A DNA stretch of 64,000 nucleotides, taken from the NCBI GenBank assembly GCA_028551475.1, contig CM052362.1:20566021-20630020 (forward strand), written 5' to 3'. Made by a program: the position numbers and the translations under genes. The stretch comes from Casuarina equisetifolia (lineage: Eukaryota; Streptophyta; Magnoliopsida; Fagales; Casuarinaceae). The notes below the pieces were generated by a model, which was given only the letters and a program-made list of their open reading frames with translations, was not told where the DNA came from and ran no database searches. Below, piece by piece: positions 35,611-47,682 of this stretch (position 1 is the first letter of the stretch; every line of letters starts with the position of its first letter).

Positions 35611-37411
35611 GAGTTAAGCCCCTTGTACGCGTCCAAAACTGTAGGGGAGGCTCTGTACAGTATATTTGAAGCACCACAGATGATTATTTATACAAGTAAT
35701 TCCCCCTTCCACCTCTCGTCACTAGATTTATCAATGCAAGCAAATTCCCAGGGGCGTATCTGAAGCAACGATCTGGCCTTCAGCTCTTACAAATGAACAT
35801 TATTATTTCGAGAAGTCCTGTATTTTGAATGAACTTTGATCCCGTTCTGGGTGGAATTTTGAAGGAGAATACATTACATTAATTTGAAAATATAGGCTCT
35901 TCTGTTTACTTTTTCGAGTTTTCTGCTCGGGTCTTAGCTTCTTTTTTCATGTATAGCACAAAGAGCGATGAGTTACAATGGCTGAATGGCTGAAATGTCA
36001 GACTGGGTTTCATCTCAAAAAGTCAACCTTAATTGCAAAGAATAGCCAATTTCCTTATAAAGTCAAAGCATCCCACTTGTCTTTGATGTGAAAAAATGAA
36101 GTTCATTACGTTACATACCTAATTCGATGTGCCCATACTAGAGTCTGTTCATTGTCCACTCAATGTACCTACACTAGGGTCCACGATGTGCCCACACTAG
36201 GGTCCACTCATTGTTCACTCTACATTAAGGGATAACAGTTGTAAGTGCTACTAAGTGAGTCCACTACCTACTTTGGATAGTAGTTGTAAGTCCATTAAGT
36301 CGATATAATTTAGCTTTGATACCACTTGTTATTTATTTAAATTTCATCCTAAAAAGTTAACCTTAATTGAAAAGAAAAACTAATTTTTTTATATGACTAT
36401 ATCATCCTACTTGCCTTTTTTTATGTAAAAAAATAAAATCCATTACTGAAAGTCTCTTCGTACACTAACTAGGAATATGGCTCACGAAGTGAATTTTGAA
36501 TAACCAGTTTATGCCTTCCAGCATGGCTTCTCCATTTAATCCATCCGAAGTCAAACTAGGGAAGTGATATAAACAAACCAGCAGCAGCAAGAACGAGCCC
36601 AATGAAAGGGGAAAGCAGAATACTTCACAAGTACAGGTGTTGCGGATAAAAATAAAGAGCTTAAGGTCAAGACGAAACAACTTGGAACTTTGGTTATGCC
36701 ATTCCACTAACTGCTGCTTCAGGGTACTGCAGATATCCAAGTGTCCGGCTCGGCTGAGGGTGCGGCGTCGGGAAGCATAGCTCCCATGCCAGGAGGAGAC
36801 TAGCTAATAAACCCATTGTAACGGCATTGCTTTGTGCTGAAACTTCAGTTGAAAACTTTTCAGCAGAACAAACCCAACCATCTTTACAACAAAATAGCAA
36901 GCATTAACAACTACTTTATATGGTACTACCAAAATAGCAATTACATGAGACTTTCTATTTTGGATCAATTTCAACTTTTCGCCAGAATTCCATTAAATGC
37001 AAGGAGAAACCAACTACACCAGCATAAAACCAGATATACAAACACCATCTCCTTCCAGCCCATATATACAGCCATAACCGGGTACCCCTACTAGGGACAG
37101 CCATGGAGAACAAAGAAGAACCTAGACTCATGTTTTTTTCACCACCCTCCCTTTTTTTTAAACCATTTTCATAAGAACAGTCTTAGAAATCCTTACCAAA
37201 AAAGCTAAGGTAGTTGACCTACTAAAGACTCGCACTGCAGGATATACTTTTGAAAGGAAGACAACATAGTTAACACCAAGAAGTTCCACATATGTATTGA
37301 AGATGGAAGTAGTAGTCTTGCCAGTCTGTCTCCTAAGCCTCCGAGATACAAAAGCCTCAGAAGCTTCATCCATGGCGGTCTAACCCTCCACCGAATGCCC
37401 AATGCCAACTT
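35611..37411. other. Convergent spacer between FTSH11 and PYL8
   Basis: 3' flanks of two convergent genes. No coding region recognised. A short LTR-type remnant lies at about 36000-36460. Part of 36700-37411 is presumably the PYL8 3' untranslated region. Confidence 0.6.
36000..36460 (-). mobile_element. Small LTR-type remnant (TRIM-like)
   Basis: Two ~110-bp direct repeats (about 36008-36120 and 36340-36450) share TTTCATC-CAAAAAGT-AACCTTAATTG and CATCC-ACTTG blocks. Beside the right repeat, on the minus strand, is TGGTATCAAAGC (36313-36324), close to the plant initiator-tRNA-Met primer site. The centre includes a short internal duplication of ACTAGGGTCCAC. It has no coding capacity and diverged terminal repeats, so it is an old fossil. 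Confidence 0.55.
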
Positions 37412-39976
37412 TCAGATCCGATCAATGGGCTCAGTTTGATCCTGCACAGCACGACGCTCTGATACATCCGCAAGGGATTTGAGATTGCACCTGATCAAGG
37501 CCTGGACAAAATAGCATGTCTCATCCTTGGTGTTTCCTTCAGGGACATCTACAACAAACGACTCAATCACCAGAGTCCCTGGTCTTCCATCAATGATCTC
37601 TGGATGGAGAGAAATGATTGAAGAGTAGTTCTGAAAAAGCCAACCACAGAAAAGGAAGTAGGTGGACAATCTTTAGACTTATCGCATAATGGCACAAGTA
37701 CCAATAGATGAAGCTTGAAATCAAGACAAAATCTAACTTATCCAATTAAATATGCTTCACTGGTGATACACTCGCAGCTAACTAAACATATTAATGGAAA
37801 TAAGTTTAAAAAACTTAGGCAGAGATCCACTTAGTCAGCTGGACCAACTTCTTCAATTTGCAACAGAATATAATATGCACGAATTCAACTTCTGCTGGAA
37901 AAAAACATGGCATCTTAGAGTAACAGGATAGTAGGTTAGAAAAATTCCATGGAAATTCCTTAATCAACTCATGATTGCCATAACAATACCAAGTTTTAGT
38001 CTGAAGATTTTTAAACTAGACCAGATGAGTTAAGTAAAAAACACTGATTATATGCCCCTATTCCATTATAGAAACAAAAGAGCTTGATTTATATCAATAT
38101 GGTCCAAACTTGGCCTAAAACTCTCTTCTTTTTGGCAAGAATCAAGAACTCACTTTAAGTGGAATCGAAAGTTGCATAAACAGCTGGGTTAACATTGGGA
38201 AAATTAACACAGAAAGTGGACCCAAAATGCTGTAAAACAGAAATTCTGATTACAAGAAAATTCCACTGAATCTAGGCAGAGCCCAAAACAATGAACAAAA
38301 TGGTGACCTAGATAGTATGTTAAGACAAAAACAATCTCTTATTTTCTAATTTGACACATCACGGTTAATAAAGGGGTTAAATCAGAAAAGAAAAAGAAAA
38401 AGAAAAAATGAGATTTCATACCCTAAGTCTATGATCCCCCCCAATTATCCTGATGCTGAGAATATGCTCATCGTCGTCAAGAAGTTCCAATCTTTCTGTA
38501 CTCGTAGTGGCAGGAAGCCCAGACTTGACATCAACTTCTCTAAGACTCCCAATCTCAAGGTTCCCCTGCACAACACACCTGCTAATAAACGGCTTGTATT
38601 TCTGTGGTTGATCAAATCTCCTCACCAAGGACCAAACCTGGTAAAATAAAGCAAATGTCAGAAACGAAATAAGCACACTCAACAACATCAATCCTCATCT
38701 TCAAGTTTCCACAAAACTAGCATTTCAAGCTCTATACTTTCAACCAACCATAACTCACTTCTTTGGCACAAAAATATCGGTACGAATTTCATCTTAATAA
38801 ATACTCTTCTTAAGCCATCAAGGTTTCGTCAATTCGGTTATTTGTTTCCCAAAAAGAACTCTACCAAACAAACACTCCAAACTCTGCAAGAGAAAGCAGA
38901 ACAAACTCGAACGCTCATAAACAGAACTTCATGCATGCTCTTGACGATGACTGCAGATCAATTCAACCAGATATTGGAACAGGTTCAATTGGACTAGGCG
39001 TTTCTCATTTCTACATATCGAAGGAATTAAAATTTCAAGACTAAAATCTTTTGGTGTTTTCCTTTTAGACATATTTCCCCGAGCAACTAAATACAAACTT
39101 TAGCAGAATTTTTCAAATCACATTGTCGCACATTACAATAAGCTGGGAAACCCGAAGACCTTTATCCAGTCAATCAAAAACAGAGGGAAGCTAGGGTTAC
39201 AAACGAATTCAAAGCAAGAAAGAAACACGGAAACTATCTCCATTCATAGAATCCGCAAAACAAAAGCTTCAATTTAAGGCCAACATAAACCTTTTCAATT
39301 AGTTGAGAAAAAGAAGAAAGAAAAGATAAGAGAAGTGAGATCAGCCCCTTTAAGCAGCTTTTGAGTTCGTCGGCTTATAAGAAGCTCGAATCTTCTTTCT
39401 TTGATTTTCACAAAAAAAAAAACCGTCAAAATGAAAAGAACGAAATCCAAATGATTGGCCAAACCCGAAAGAACCATCAAAATCAGATAGAAACGGCAAG
39501 AAACGCAGTCCGGAAATATCAGAGATCAAGATCCACCAAAATCCAAAACTACGGTCAAACATTAAATGAATTACCTAGAAAACCCCAAAAACGAACTCCA
39601 AAAGTCACGAATTCAAAAGCCGATCCTCCAAAATCCTCAAAAAAGTGAACTTCCATGTCAATCCGCCAGTCTAACCACAATCGTACACAAGACACACAGA
39701 AAAAGAGACAGAGATACACACACACGAACCTATATCTAAACGCACCAACACGTATGCATACATAGATATGTGTGCATACGCTCGTGCGTGTAGAAAGCGA
39801 GGGAGGAGACACAAGAAAGGGAGAGAGATTACGAGGTGAACAGGAGCTTTGATGTGCTTAACCAGCGCAGAGCTACACTGGTTCTCACCAGGCTGGTGGT
39901 GATGGTGCCTCCGAATGTACTCCGACTCCACGTCACTGAATCCGCCATTTCCAATCCCATTGCTATGCCCATTCAT
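37412..39976 (-). CDS. PYL8: Abscisic acid receptor PYL8/PYL9 type
   Basis: Three exons read on the minus strand: 39976..39833, 38637..38422, 37630..37412; 579 nt, 192 aa, phase 0 at both introns. This is a START-like PYR/PYL/RCAR receptor. It starts [20 protein letters not shown], followed by the RRHHHH and [12 protein letters not shown] region. The ABA-contact lysine is K63 (in QKYKPF), the gate loop is SGLPA (87-91), and the latch is HRL (117-119). The C-terminal helix carries [19 protein letters not shown]. On binding ABA these soluble nuclear and cytosolic proteins inhibit clade A PP2C phosphatases, releasing SnRK2 kinases. All gate and latch residues are present, so it should be active. 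An in-frame GTG upstream is not used as start. The sequence is intermediate between Arabidopsis PYL8 and PYL9 as I remember them; gene order favours PYL8. Two ABRE-type sites lie about 2.1-2.2 kb upstream. Confidence 0.96.
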
Positions 39977-41134
39977 CTTGATCACTTCTCAAAAATGATC
40001 TAACCTAACTAAAACCAACCACACCAGACGCTGTCTTAGCTTTCCTCGCTCTCAAAACACCATGAGAAAAAGATCAACTCTCTTCAAACGAAGCTAGATG
40101 CCGGCGGACGAGGAGCTCCAGCAAGAGCCCTCAAAGAGAACTATACTTCCAATAAAGAAGACTGAAAACGAAGAAGAGGAAGGAGAGGACGAGAAGAGTG
40201 TGTATGAGACTCACACCGCCATAGCAGACCCACCTTCAGCCTCCGTCTTGTTATCTCAAATATAAAACAAGCAATTGCCAATAACATTTCAGCTCCCTTT
40301 TCAATTAAAAGATTATTTCTTCAGTATCCCCTTTCCAAACGCCCTCGGTACCTATCAAAACTACGATCCTGCCACAAATTTGTCTGTTTCCGGTAGTTTG
40401 GCTGTTAGCACCAGCTTTTTAACTTTCTTTACCACTCAGTGCAATCCGACGGACGCAGTTGAAATAACGATTTTCATGCTATAATTACCAAAATTCGATG
40501 ATCTTTACTATTACCAGCCACGTAGGAAGGAGGGGCCGCTGCTGGTGTGATGCTGTGTCACTGAATGGATCATTGTTTCTCGGGGATAACGGTAGGATCC
40601 AATTTTGCCGGAGTACGCATTATTTATGCCTTCGCCCAACCAAACCACACTCCCAGGTTTTTACGTACGCAGTACGGCGGGCCCAACTTGGCTTCTAGCA
40701 GGTACGAATTGTTCTTTTTTCTCACCTTAGCAATTGGACAAACTACTTTACTTGTATTAGCAAGTTTAGAGTCTATAAAAATAATTTTTATGTTTAACAT
40801 TTTTACGCATGTGGAATGTGTTCTAGACTCAAGATTTTGAATGAAATAAAATAAATATTCTTACAAACTAAATATATATAGAAAAATTTAAAGTTAAATA
40901 AAAAATGAAACAAATTAATTAAAATTTTAATATTGTATTATAAATAGGTCAAAAAAAATAAATAAATGAAATTGTACGATCTACCTCATGTGAGCAAAAT
41001 TAGATTGGTACTTGTTATTAGTAATATCTTGTTGGATAGACTCGTGACTATTCATGTCCTAATGCAATGACCCTGTGGTTATTGTTGACAAACTTAACCT
41101 CGAGTTCTTACGCAATGACCCATTATATTACATC

Positions 41135-41455
41135 TTATTAAAATGTATAAAAATTTAACTTAAAAGCAAGTAGAAGAATTAGAGGAACATCTTTTTATTT
41201 ATTTAAAATTTACCATAAAAGATTGTATACTTGATGTAAAATTTTTATTTTACATATATGCCTTGCACACTAAATAACATTTAATTCAAAGTAACATAGG
41301 ATAAAATAAATTTAAATTAAACTTTGATACTATATTATAATACCTAAAGATTTAATTCAAAGTTAACTAAGAGATTAGAAAATACTTTTTATTCATTTAA
41401 ACTTTATTATAAATGATCACGCACTTGACGTAGACTTTTGTTTTGTGTACATATT
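41135..41455 (-). mobile_element. Degraded TRIM-like element
   Basis: Two direct repeats (about 41135-41270 and 41335-41455) share AAATTTAACTTAAAAG-, TTTATTTATTTAAA-TTTA-, and ACTTGATGTA-A-TTTT blocks. Beside the right repeat a TTTGATACTATATTA block is a diverged minus-strand primer site. The repeats match those at 57595-57895. There is no coding capacity, the ends are not sharp, and it looks old. Confidence 0.5.
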
Positions 41456-42059
41456 TTATGATTATAAGATTCAAAATCGTATAGAATTAGCTTGAAAAGA
41501 GGTTATCTTATCAACATTTCATTTTCTAAAATCAACCCAACGAACTCATTGCCACCCAATTATTTCTGTCACAATTGACAAATGGGTGTCCTTTGAAATT
41601 TTCGCGATCGCTTTGAGCACGAAAGATGTTCAAATTGCAGTTTCTGGTGAAGTTGACATACAACTAGAACGCTTTTATCCCATATTAAACAAATTTAAGG
41701 TCCAATAAAACTCGGACTTCACATTGAAATCATTGGGAGAATCTTTTGTTGTCGTTGTAGAATGCAGTTGAGCAGGATTGTAAGCAACGTGGCTTTAGCA
41801 TCGACGTGTCTTGTTACAGAGCATAACTTTAAGTGACTACGTGACCTATATGTCGTGCCAGACTTTCTCAAGGTCACTGTCTCTTACACACTTCTCGAAT
41901 CTTCTCGTCTTATTAAACCGTATATTTAATGAGGATTTAATAAAACGCTCATGTGGGTTCCACGCGGTCTTTGACAACCACATCCCACGCGCCACAAGGA
42001 GCGCCCACAACACACTCCAATCCCTGTTTGCGAGAAATCATCAACGACAAATGTAACGG

Positions 42060-42067
42060 CACGTGGC
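42060..42067 (+). promoter_or_regulatory. ABRE / G-box CACGTGGC (distal)
   Basis: CACGTGGC is the canonical ABA-response element bound by ABF/AREB bZIP factors. It lies 2.08 kb upstream of the PYL8 ATG, facing the other way from the gene. It is seen directly; regulation is inferred. Confidence 0.4.
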
Positions 42068-42195
42068 GTTCACGCCACTGCTTGACCCAGGAAGGCGTGA
42101 AAGAGCGAATAAGATTCGGGAGTGCCCAATAAAAGCACTGTAAAGGAGAGTGTAGTACACGTTAACGCGAGGAACCGTGCGTGGAAGGTCAGCCG

Positions 42196-42203
42196 CACGT
42201 GGC
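42196..42203 (+). promoter_or_regulatory. Second ABRE / G-box CACGTGGC
   Basis: A second identical 8-mer lies 136 bp from the first. ABREs usually act in pairs or with coupling elements, so the spacing is suggestive. Which gene it serves, if any, is uncertain. Confidence 0.4.
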
Positions 42204-42454
42204 AGAGATGCAGATGGTCTCCCAAAGCAAAAGGTCAACTCCCAGTGTGGGCGTTTTCGTCAACCCACTATTCGATCTAAAGATTTTACATCAAAAAGAT
42301 CATACGCCTCCATTAGCTTCAAAGGGGATATTTTGTTTTCTGAACACTCGTTAGTACCATATTCAGATTGCAAATGCATTTAAAATTTGAGGACTAATAA
42401 TTACCCTATGTATCTTCAATTTTGTTTTAAAGATAAATACATGTTTATATACAA

Positions 42455-42905
42455 TAGTGAGCGTTTCAAGTCTTCAAAAAAAAAATGTTACATATTTAAA
42501 AAAGAACGAATGTTTCAAGTTTTAAAAAGAAGTGTATGCTCACCTATAAATAATAAGCATTGCAAGTTTTTTAAAAAAAGTAGATGGTTACGTAAATAAC
42601 GAGCATTTCAAGTCTTAAAAAAAGTGCTTACTTACTTGAAGAATGGGTGTTTCAAGTCTTAAAAAGATGTGCATGCTTAGGTACAAATAGTAAGCACAAC
42701 AACTTTTAAAAAGAAGTACGTGCTTGTGTATAAATAATAAGCATCTTAAGTCTTAGATGGAAGTGCTTAAAAGGAAGTGTTTGCTTAGCCACAAAATAAT
42801 GAGTGTTGCAAGTCTTAAAAGGAAGTGCTTGCTATTTAACAATAACGAGGGTTACAACTCTTAAAAATAAGTGCATGCTTATTTATAAGTATGAATGTTT
42901 CACAA
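42455..42905. repeat. Minisatellite with ~47-bp period
   Basis: About nine to ten imperfect units carry GAGCATTTCAAGTCTTAAAA, AAGTGCTTGC and a TATAAATAATAA-like block. Unit landmarks fall near 42461, 42509, 42557, 42602, 42645, 42692, 42740, 42800, 42848 and 42893, spacing 43-60 bp. No coding meaning is seen. Confidence 0.8.
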
Positions 42906-42999
42906 AATTATAACATTTTAAACAGAAATAGCAATCTCATATTTGGAGGTCACGCCAAACAGCCATCTACTACGCTAAATTTTTCAGCCAAATCAGTAG

Positions 43000-45900
43000 C
43001 TGTCAGTACGAAATTTCATCCATAACTTGTTGGTTGGATCTCTGTGCTGTCTATCTTCAGCAGTAAAGAAACCATATGCATGGAATTTCGTACCTTCCCT
43101 TGGTTTCCAGTATGCGCAGGGCAAGACACGAGTGTTCCTCCACAAAACTTGTCAATTCAAAGCTTTTCCTCCAAAAAAAGTCAAAACAAGGACAAATGAA
43201 TTCTCCGAGCTGTTCCGGGTTAACAATGAGATTATGCCAGGGACGAGTGTAACAGAGATTCTTGTATTCCATTTCTATTTATTAGCCAGACAGCAGGTAC
43301 GATTCTCTGCAAAAGATGAAAGCAATTTTGGCGCACAAAATCAAGCCCATTTACGCTAAGGACTAGATTCGCGATGTTTGTGGCTGAGGCATTCGTCAAC
43401 TTCCTGAGTTCGCTAGCCTAGTGCTGCAGGGAACCTCTGTGCAATGCAAGTATCTTTAGTTGGGAAGTCGCAAGGGGTTTATGCTAGAATATATCTGATA
43501 TCAGTAAATGGCTATGAATCCGGAGATCAATGTGCTTTAAAAACCCTCTAGTTCAAAAATAGCCATGCCTTGCAGAAGCCGAGTTCTGACAACACACTGC
43601 GGAGATTATTCACGTGATGTAAAAAAGATTAGAAAAAGACTATGTTAATTGCCTCTTGCGTCGATTTATTAGCTAGATAAAGCGGTATGAAGGCGATGAT
43701 CTAGAGATTGAAGCCCACAAAGCTGGGTGTGAAAGTAAATCCGTTTAGGTCTGAGATTATTAAATGCAGCAGTCGTCTTTACCGGAGATATTTGCAGGTT
43801 GCTGACCACTTTACAGCTTGTGGAGCGGTAATAGCCTATTGTTTTTCTTACAAAGAAGGTTTTGCTGAGAACAAGTAATCAAAGTTTTGCAAAAGCTGCA
43901 TATTAAATAGAATGTCACGAGATGCATGCGCAATCAGTCAAAGTCACATGCAAAAATGAGTTGCTCTTTTCCATTTCAAGCATCAAACAAAGGACCCCCA
44001 AACTAAACAAAAATTGAGATCTAGTGATTTCCAGAGAGATTTAAATGAAGTGGGCCTCATTATTTCTTGACTCGTGTGATTCATTTCTCTTCTCCTGTTT
44101 TCTACACACTTGCATATGAATTTTGCATATGGAGTAGACTATTTTGGCATAGATACCTCGTTCCCCAAGAGCGTTTCTAAAAATGAAGACTATTAAGAAA
44201 GTAATACTTTCAAATTAGAGAGGAGATGCCTCTGGGAAACTGCAGGAAGTTACCCGTTTAAGGAAAGTGAGAGCTCTTGTTCTTGAGATCTGCGGCTATG
44301 AATTGGCTAGAGGAGAGGTATGATTCTCTCAAAAAGACGATAAAAAATTCTCAGAAAAAATGGAGCTCCTTTATGCAAGGAATCGCGGTGTACAAAATGA
44401 AGCTCATCTTTTCCCCTTTAGGTACAAATGATTCGGACACTTGGAAGTTGTATATGAATGTAGCAGCCCCTAAGTGCTGGATGATGCATAAAGTTGGGGA
44501 GCTATATGGAGCTGGGACAAAGAGATCTGACGGATTCAAGCGTAAACAAGCATATCTAGTTCATGTCAAGGACGAATAGGGGATTATCTTACAATATCAA
44601 AGTCGTTTGTCATGGACAACATGTTTTTGAGAATATAATAGCCTCCTGTCACTCTTAAAAAAGTTAAAGCTCAAAAGATCTTTCTGCGTTTCTATGACAA
44701 AAAATAAGCTGTTGTACGCGCAGAGAATCTACACCTTGTGAGTCAAGATTGGTTTTAGTGCTCCATAGCCACACAATGGCTGTTGAATATCCATATCTCA
44801 GCATGTGATACGCAGACAATAAAATAATAACAATGATTAGGTAAATCACCCTAAGCAAGCATTACAGAACGCAACGATTATGCAGTAAACAAGTTCACAT
44901 CCAAAGGGCCTCATTTTGGAGTTCGCAAACGCACTAGCAAATTGATTTGAGTAGGGAATCTGGTATATGCTTCCATTATAAAGATAACGGAGTCTTTTCT
45001 CTTCTATTTTTCACGACAGCATGGAGCAAATAATCACACCTCTAACCGATGACTGTGGACTCCTTTTTAAAATATAAAGCAGCGATTGATGGAACTCCGT
45101 ACGCCTATAAAGGTGGGAGAATCAATCGAAGGAATTGTAGAATTTAATAATGGTGAAGGGGCATTTCACTTGTGGAGCAGTCACAAGCACGTAACGCAGT
45201 GTCCACCACCCAACATATTTATAAGATTCATAGCCGGGTGAAGTGTCTGCATTTCTCTACACCACTGGTTATGTGCAAAGAGCACTTACAATTTAAAACT
45301 AGTTGGGTTTTGTGCATCAACTCAATTTGCACTAACGAAGATTGTGGTTGGGTTGCATTTAACTTAGAAGATTGCTGCAATAAGATTGCTTTTTTTATTA
45401 CATCGATTTCAGAACGAGTCTGCATAAAGTCATTCTATTCTGCATGCTAGTTATTGCTGACATGAAGGATTTCCACTGGGGCGCTAAAGTTCTGCGTCAT
45501 CCCTTCCTTGATTTGTCTCCAAATGGCACCGGACTCTAATACCGAAGCAAGGGACAAAAAACTAGGTGTAGAAAAATGCAAAAATCTGTCTTGGGCACCA
45601 TTTAGATTAGGGAAATAGTGGAGGCATTTTGCATTCCAATATACCCAATCAAATGGAAGAGCTTCGTTCTCTTTTCCTTGTTTCCGAGCTAAGGGGCAGG
45701 CACTGTGCCGTTGTCACGCTTATCTATGCCCGGTTAAGTCTACGGTGAGCAGTGAGATTTGCATTTCTTAAAGCTGCATGGAAGTGAGGACCCTCATACG
45801 GTGTATCCAGGATGTAAAGGCAAGTTAACCATGATGAGACGTACGAGTCCTCTTCAACAATCACTGCCGCAAGCCAAGGAACCTTAAATTTTGTAACTTT

Positions 45901-47682
45901 ATAGAAAGAGCAAGACATGCATTGGAAAATGACTTTTCAAAAGCTTTAAACCAGAATCTGTTCTGGGGGGTGCATCGGCATTCGATTGCGAACCTCAGAT
46001 TCTGGCGACGTTTATGCCAATCTAGACTAAAAGTAATATCATTCAGCTTATCAATTGCGCAGCGACGAGTACACAATCTAAAAATAATAAAACACATAGG
46101 TCTGTCTGCTGTTGGTGTAACGAAGGAGAATATATCCGAGGAAGGTCCATCTACTTTTAAAAACACCACATAGATCAACAAAATATTGATAATTTTTTCC
46201 TTTTTTTTTTTTATTCCTCTTCCCCCTTGTGTTTGTATGTGGGGACCAGGTGTACCTTTTCATCATTTACGAGTGAAGAATCATGCATTATGTAAGGTAA
46301 AGGGTTGAAGGTTTGCTGTTCTTTTACCTCTTCGGTTCTTGTATCGACAAAGAGTGAGACAAATTCTCACCCGATATTCTTAGAGAAATCTACTCCTACT
46401 CTCCCCATTGCACATGGGGATTAGAAAAAGAAAGAGAATAGTACTAAACAAATAGTTAGAATATTGCCAGGGTTGCACAAAATCTATCAGTCTTCAAGCT
46501 TTGTTCCATTGCATATATGCATTGCCCCATCATTTCTTCTTCTGAAGCAAATAAATTTGAAGAGGTAAACCATATGCTACAAAAGTTGATCCGCGTTCCT
46601 TTACTTGACTCATACATATTAATTTTGATTAAGACATGGAAAACGATGGATACGTATCCTTTTGGTCAGCAAAGCCCTCGGGGTCTCAGACTACACAAAC
46701 AATGCAAGAATTAAAAAAACAAGAGATGATTACTTTTAGAGATCTTGCTTTTCATGTGCAGCTCAGTCTCGCCCCTAATTTGTCTCTTTCAAGATGTGTG
46801 AAACACGAAGTTCTGAAGATTGGACAAGTTAGCTGCTTTTCGTCCCCTCTTTTTTGAGCTTCAAAGTATTAAGTCTTGTATCTCCCAGAAATCATGTGAA
46901 ACTTTTGATTTTTCTTTTGGAATGGGAGAGCATGTGATACTTCACTTTACTAGTGACTTCTCCAGAGAGCAAAGATACTATATTCTGGAGATGGATTCGT
47001 GACCAAAAATATTTTTCTAACGTTGCTGAGCTAGAAAATTATTACTGACGCAATTGTTTAACATGCAAGGGCTTTTGACGTGTTCATTGATTAGATACTT
47101 TTTGTCGGGATTAGAAAGGTAAAGTCTAGGACTCATTGAGAGATTTTAATTATAACTTGCAAAGAAAGGAAACCCCTTTAAAACATAGATCCAAGCGTTT
47201 TTACCCAACTTTAGAATTTGCTGCAGGGACAGCGACATGGATAGAATTCTGTATTAATTCCATTAAGAGACAGTAATCTGGGTTAGCAAGCAGATATGTC
47301 CATGTTCAAGCCCAAATGCTCCCACTGAGAATCCACCAATTTGGTAACTCTCTGTATAATCAATTCCCAATCATAAACGGGCCACTGGTTAAACATGGCG
47401 GAGTGACAGGCCCAACTGATAAGCATCATCGGATTTTTCTTAACGGCAAATCTTGATTAAAGCAGAAGATATTTCTGGATGGGAAAAAAAATTTAACACT
47501 AAGCTACAATATGATTTCAGTTCTCAAACTTCACTTTCTTTTCCCTTCTCGAGGGTGGAAGCTTACATAGATGGCAGTTTCACGAAGCAATAAATAAAGC
47601 CGTGAAACTTGACGCATTTTCTGAAGTCCTTAATCTACATATCGACCTTCTTTGGGTCATTGCTCTGTACAAACCCAGTACC
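43000..47682. other. Region between PYL8 upstream and TPP without recognised gene
   Basis: Base composition is less AT-rich and less repetitive than other spacers here, and short open frames occur on both strands (for example 43027-43359 and 44277-44579), but none shows a domain, consistent splice context or similarity I recognise. The right end includes the TPP 3' flank. I see no RNA gene. Confidence 0.5.

Larger units (their letters stand above)
39977..43000. other. Upstream region of PYL8
   Basis: No gene recognised. About 39977-40260 is the 5' leader and proximal promoter of PYL8. Beyond it are an AT-rich TRIM-like remnant (about 41135-41455), a GC-richer stretch with two CACGTGGC sites (42.0-42.25 kb), and a minisatellite (42.45-42.90 kb). 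Confidence 0.6.

Noticed and set aside
42455-42905. Repeat array considered as a CRISPR-like structure
   Set aside because: Units are contiguous and imperfect with no unique spacers, in a plant nuclear context; it is a minisatellite.
43027-43359. 110-codon open frame upstream of PYL8
   Set aside because: No domain, no codon pattern of a real gene and no supporting splice sites; an antisense frame overlaps it equally well.
44277-44579. 100-codon open frame with some helical character
   Set aside because: Isolated, no recognisable family, no promoter or exon partners; length is expected by chance in this less AT-rich stretch.
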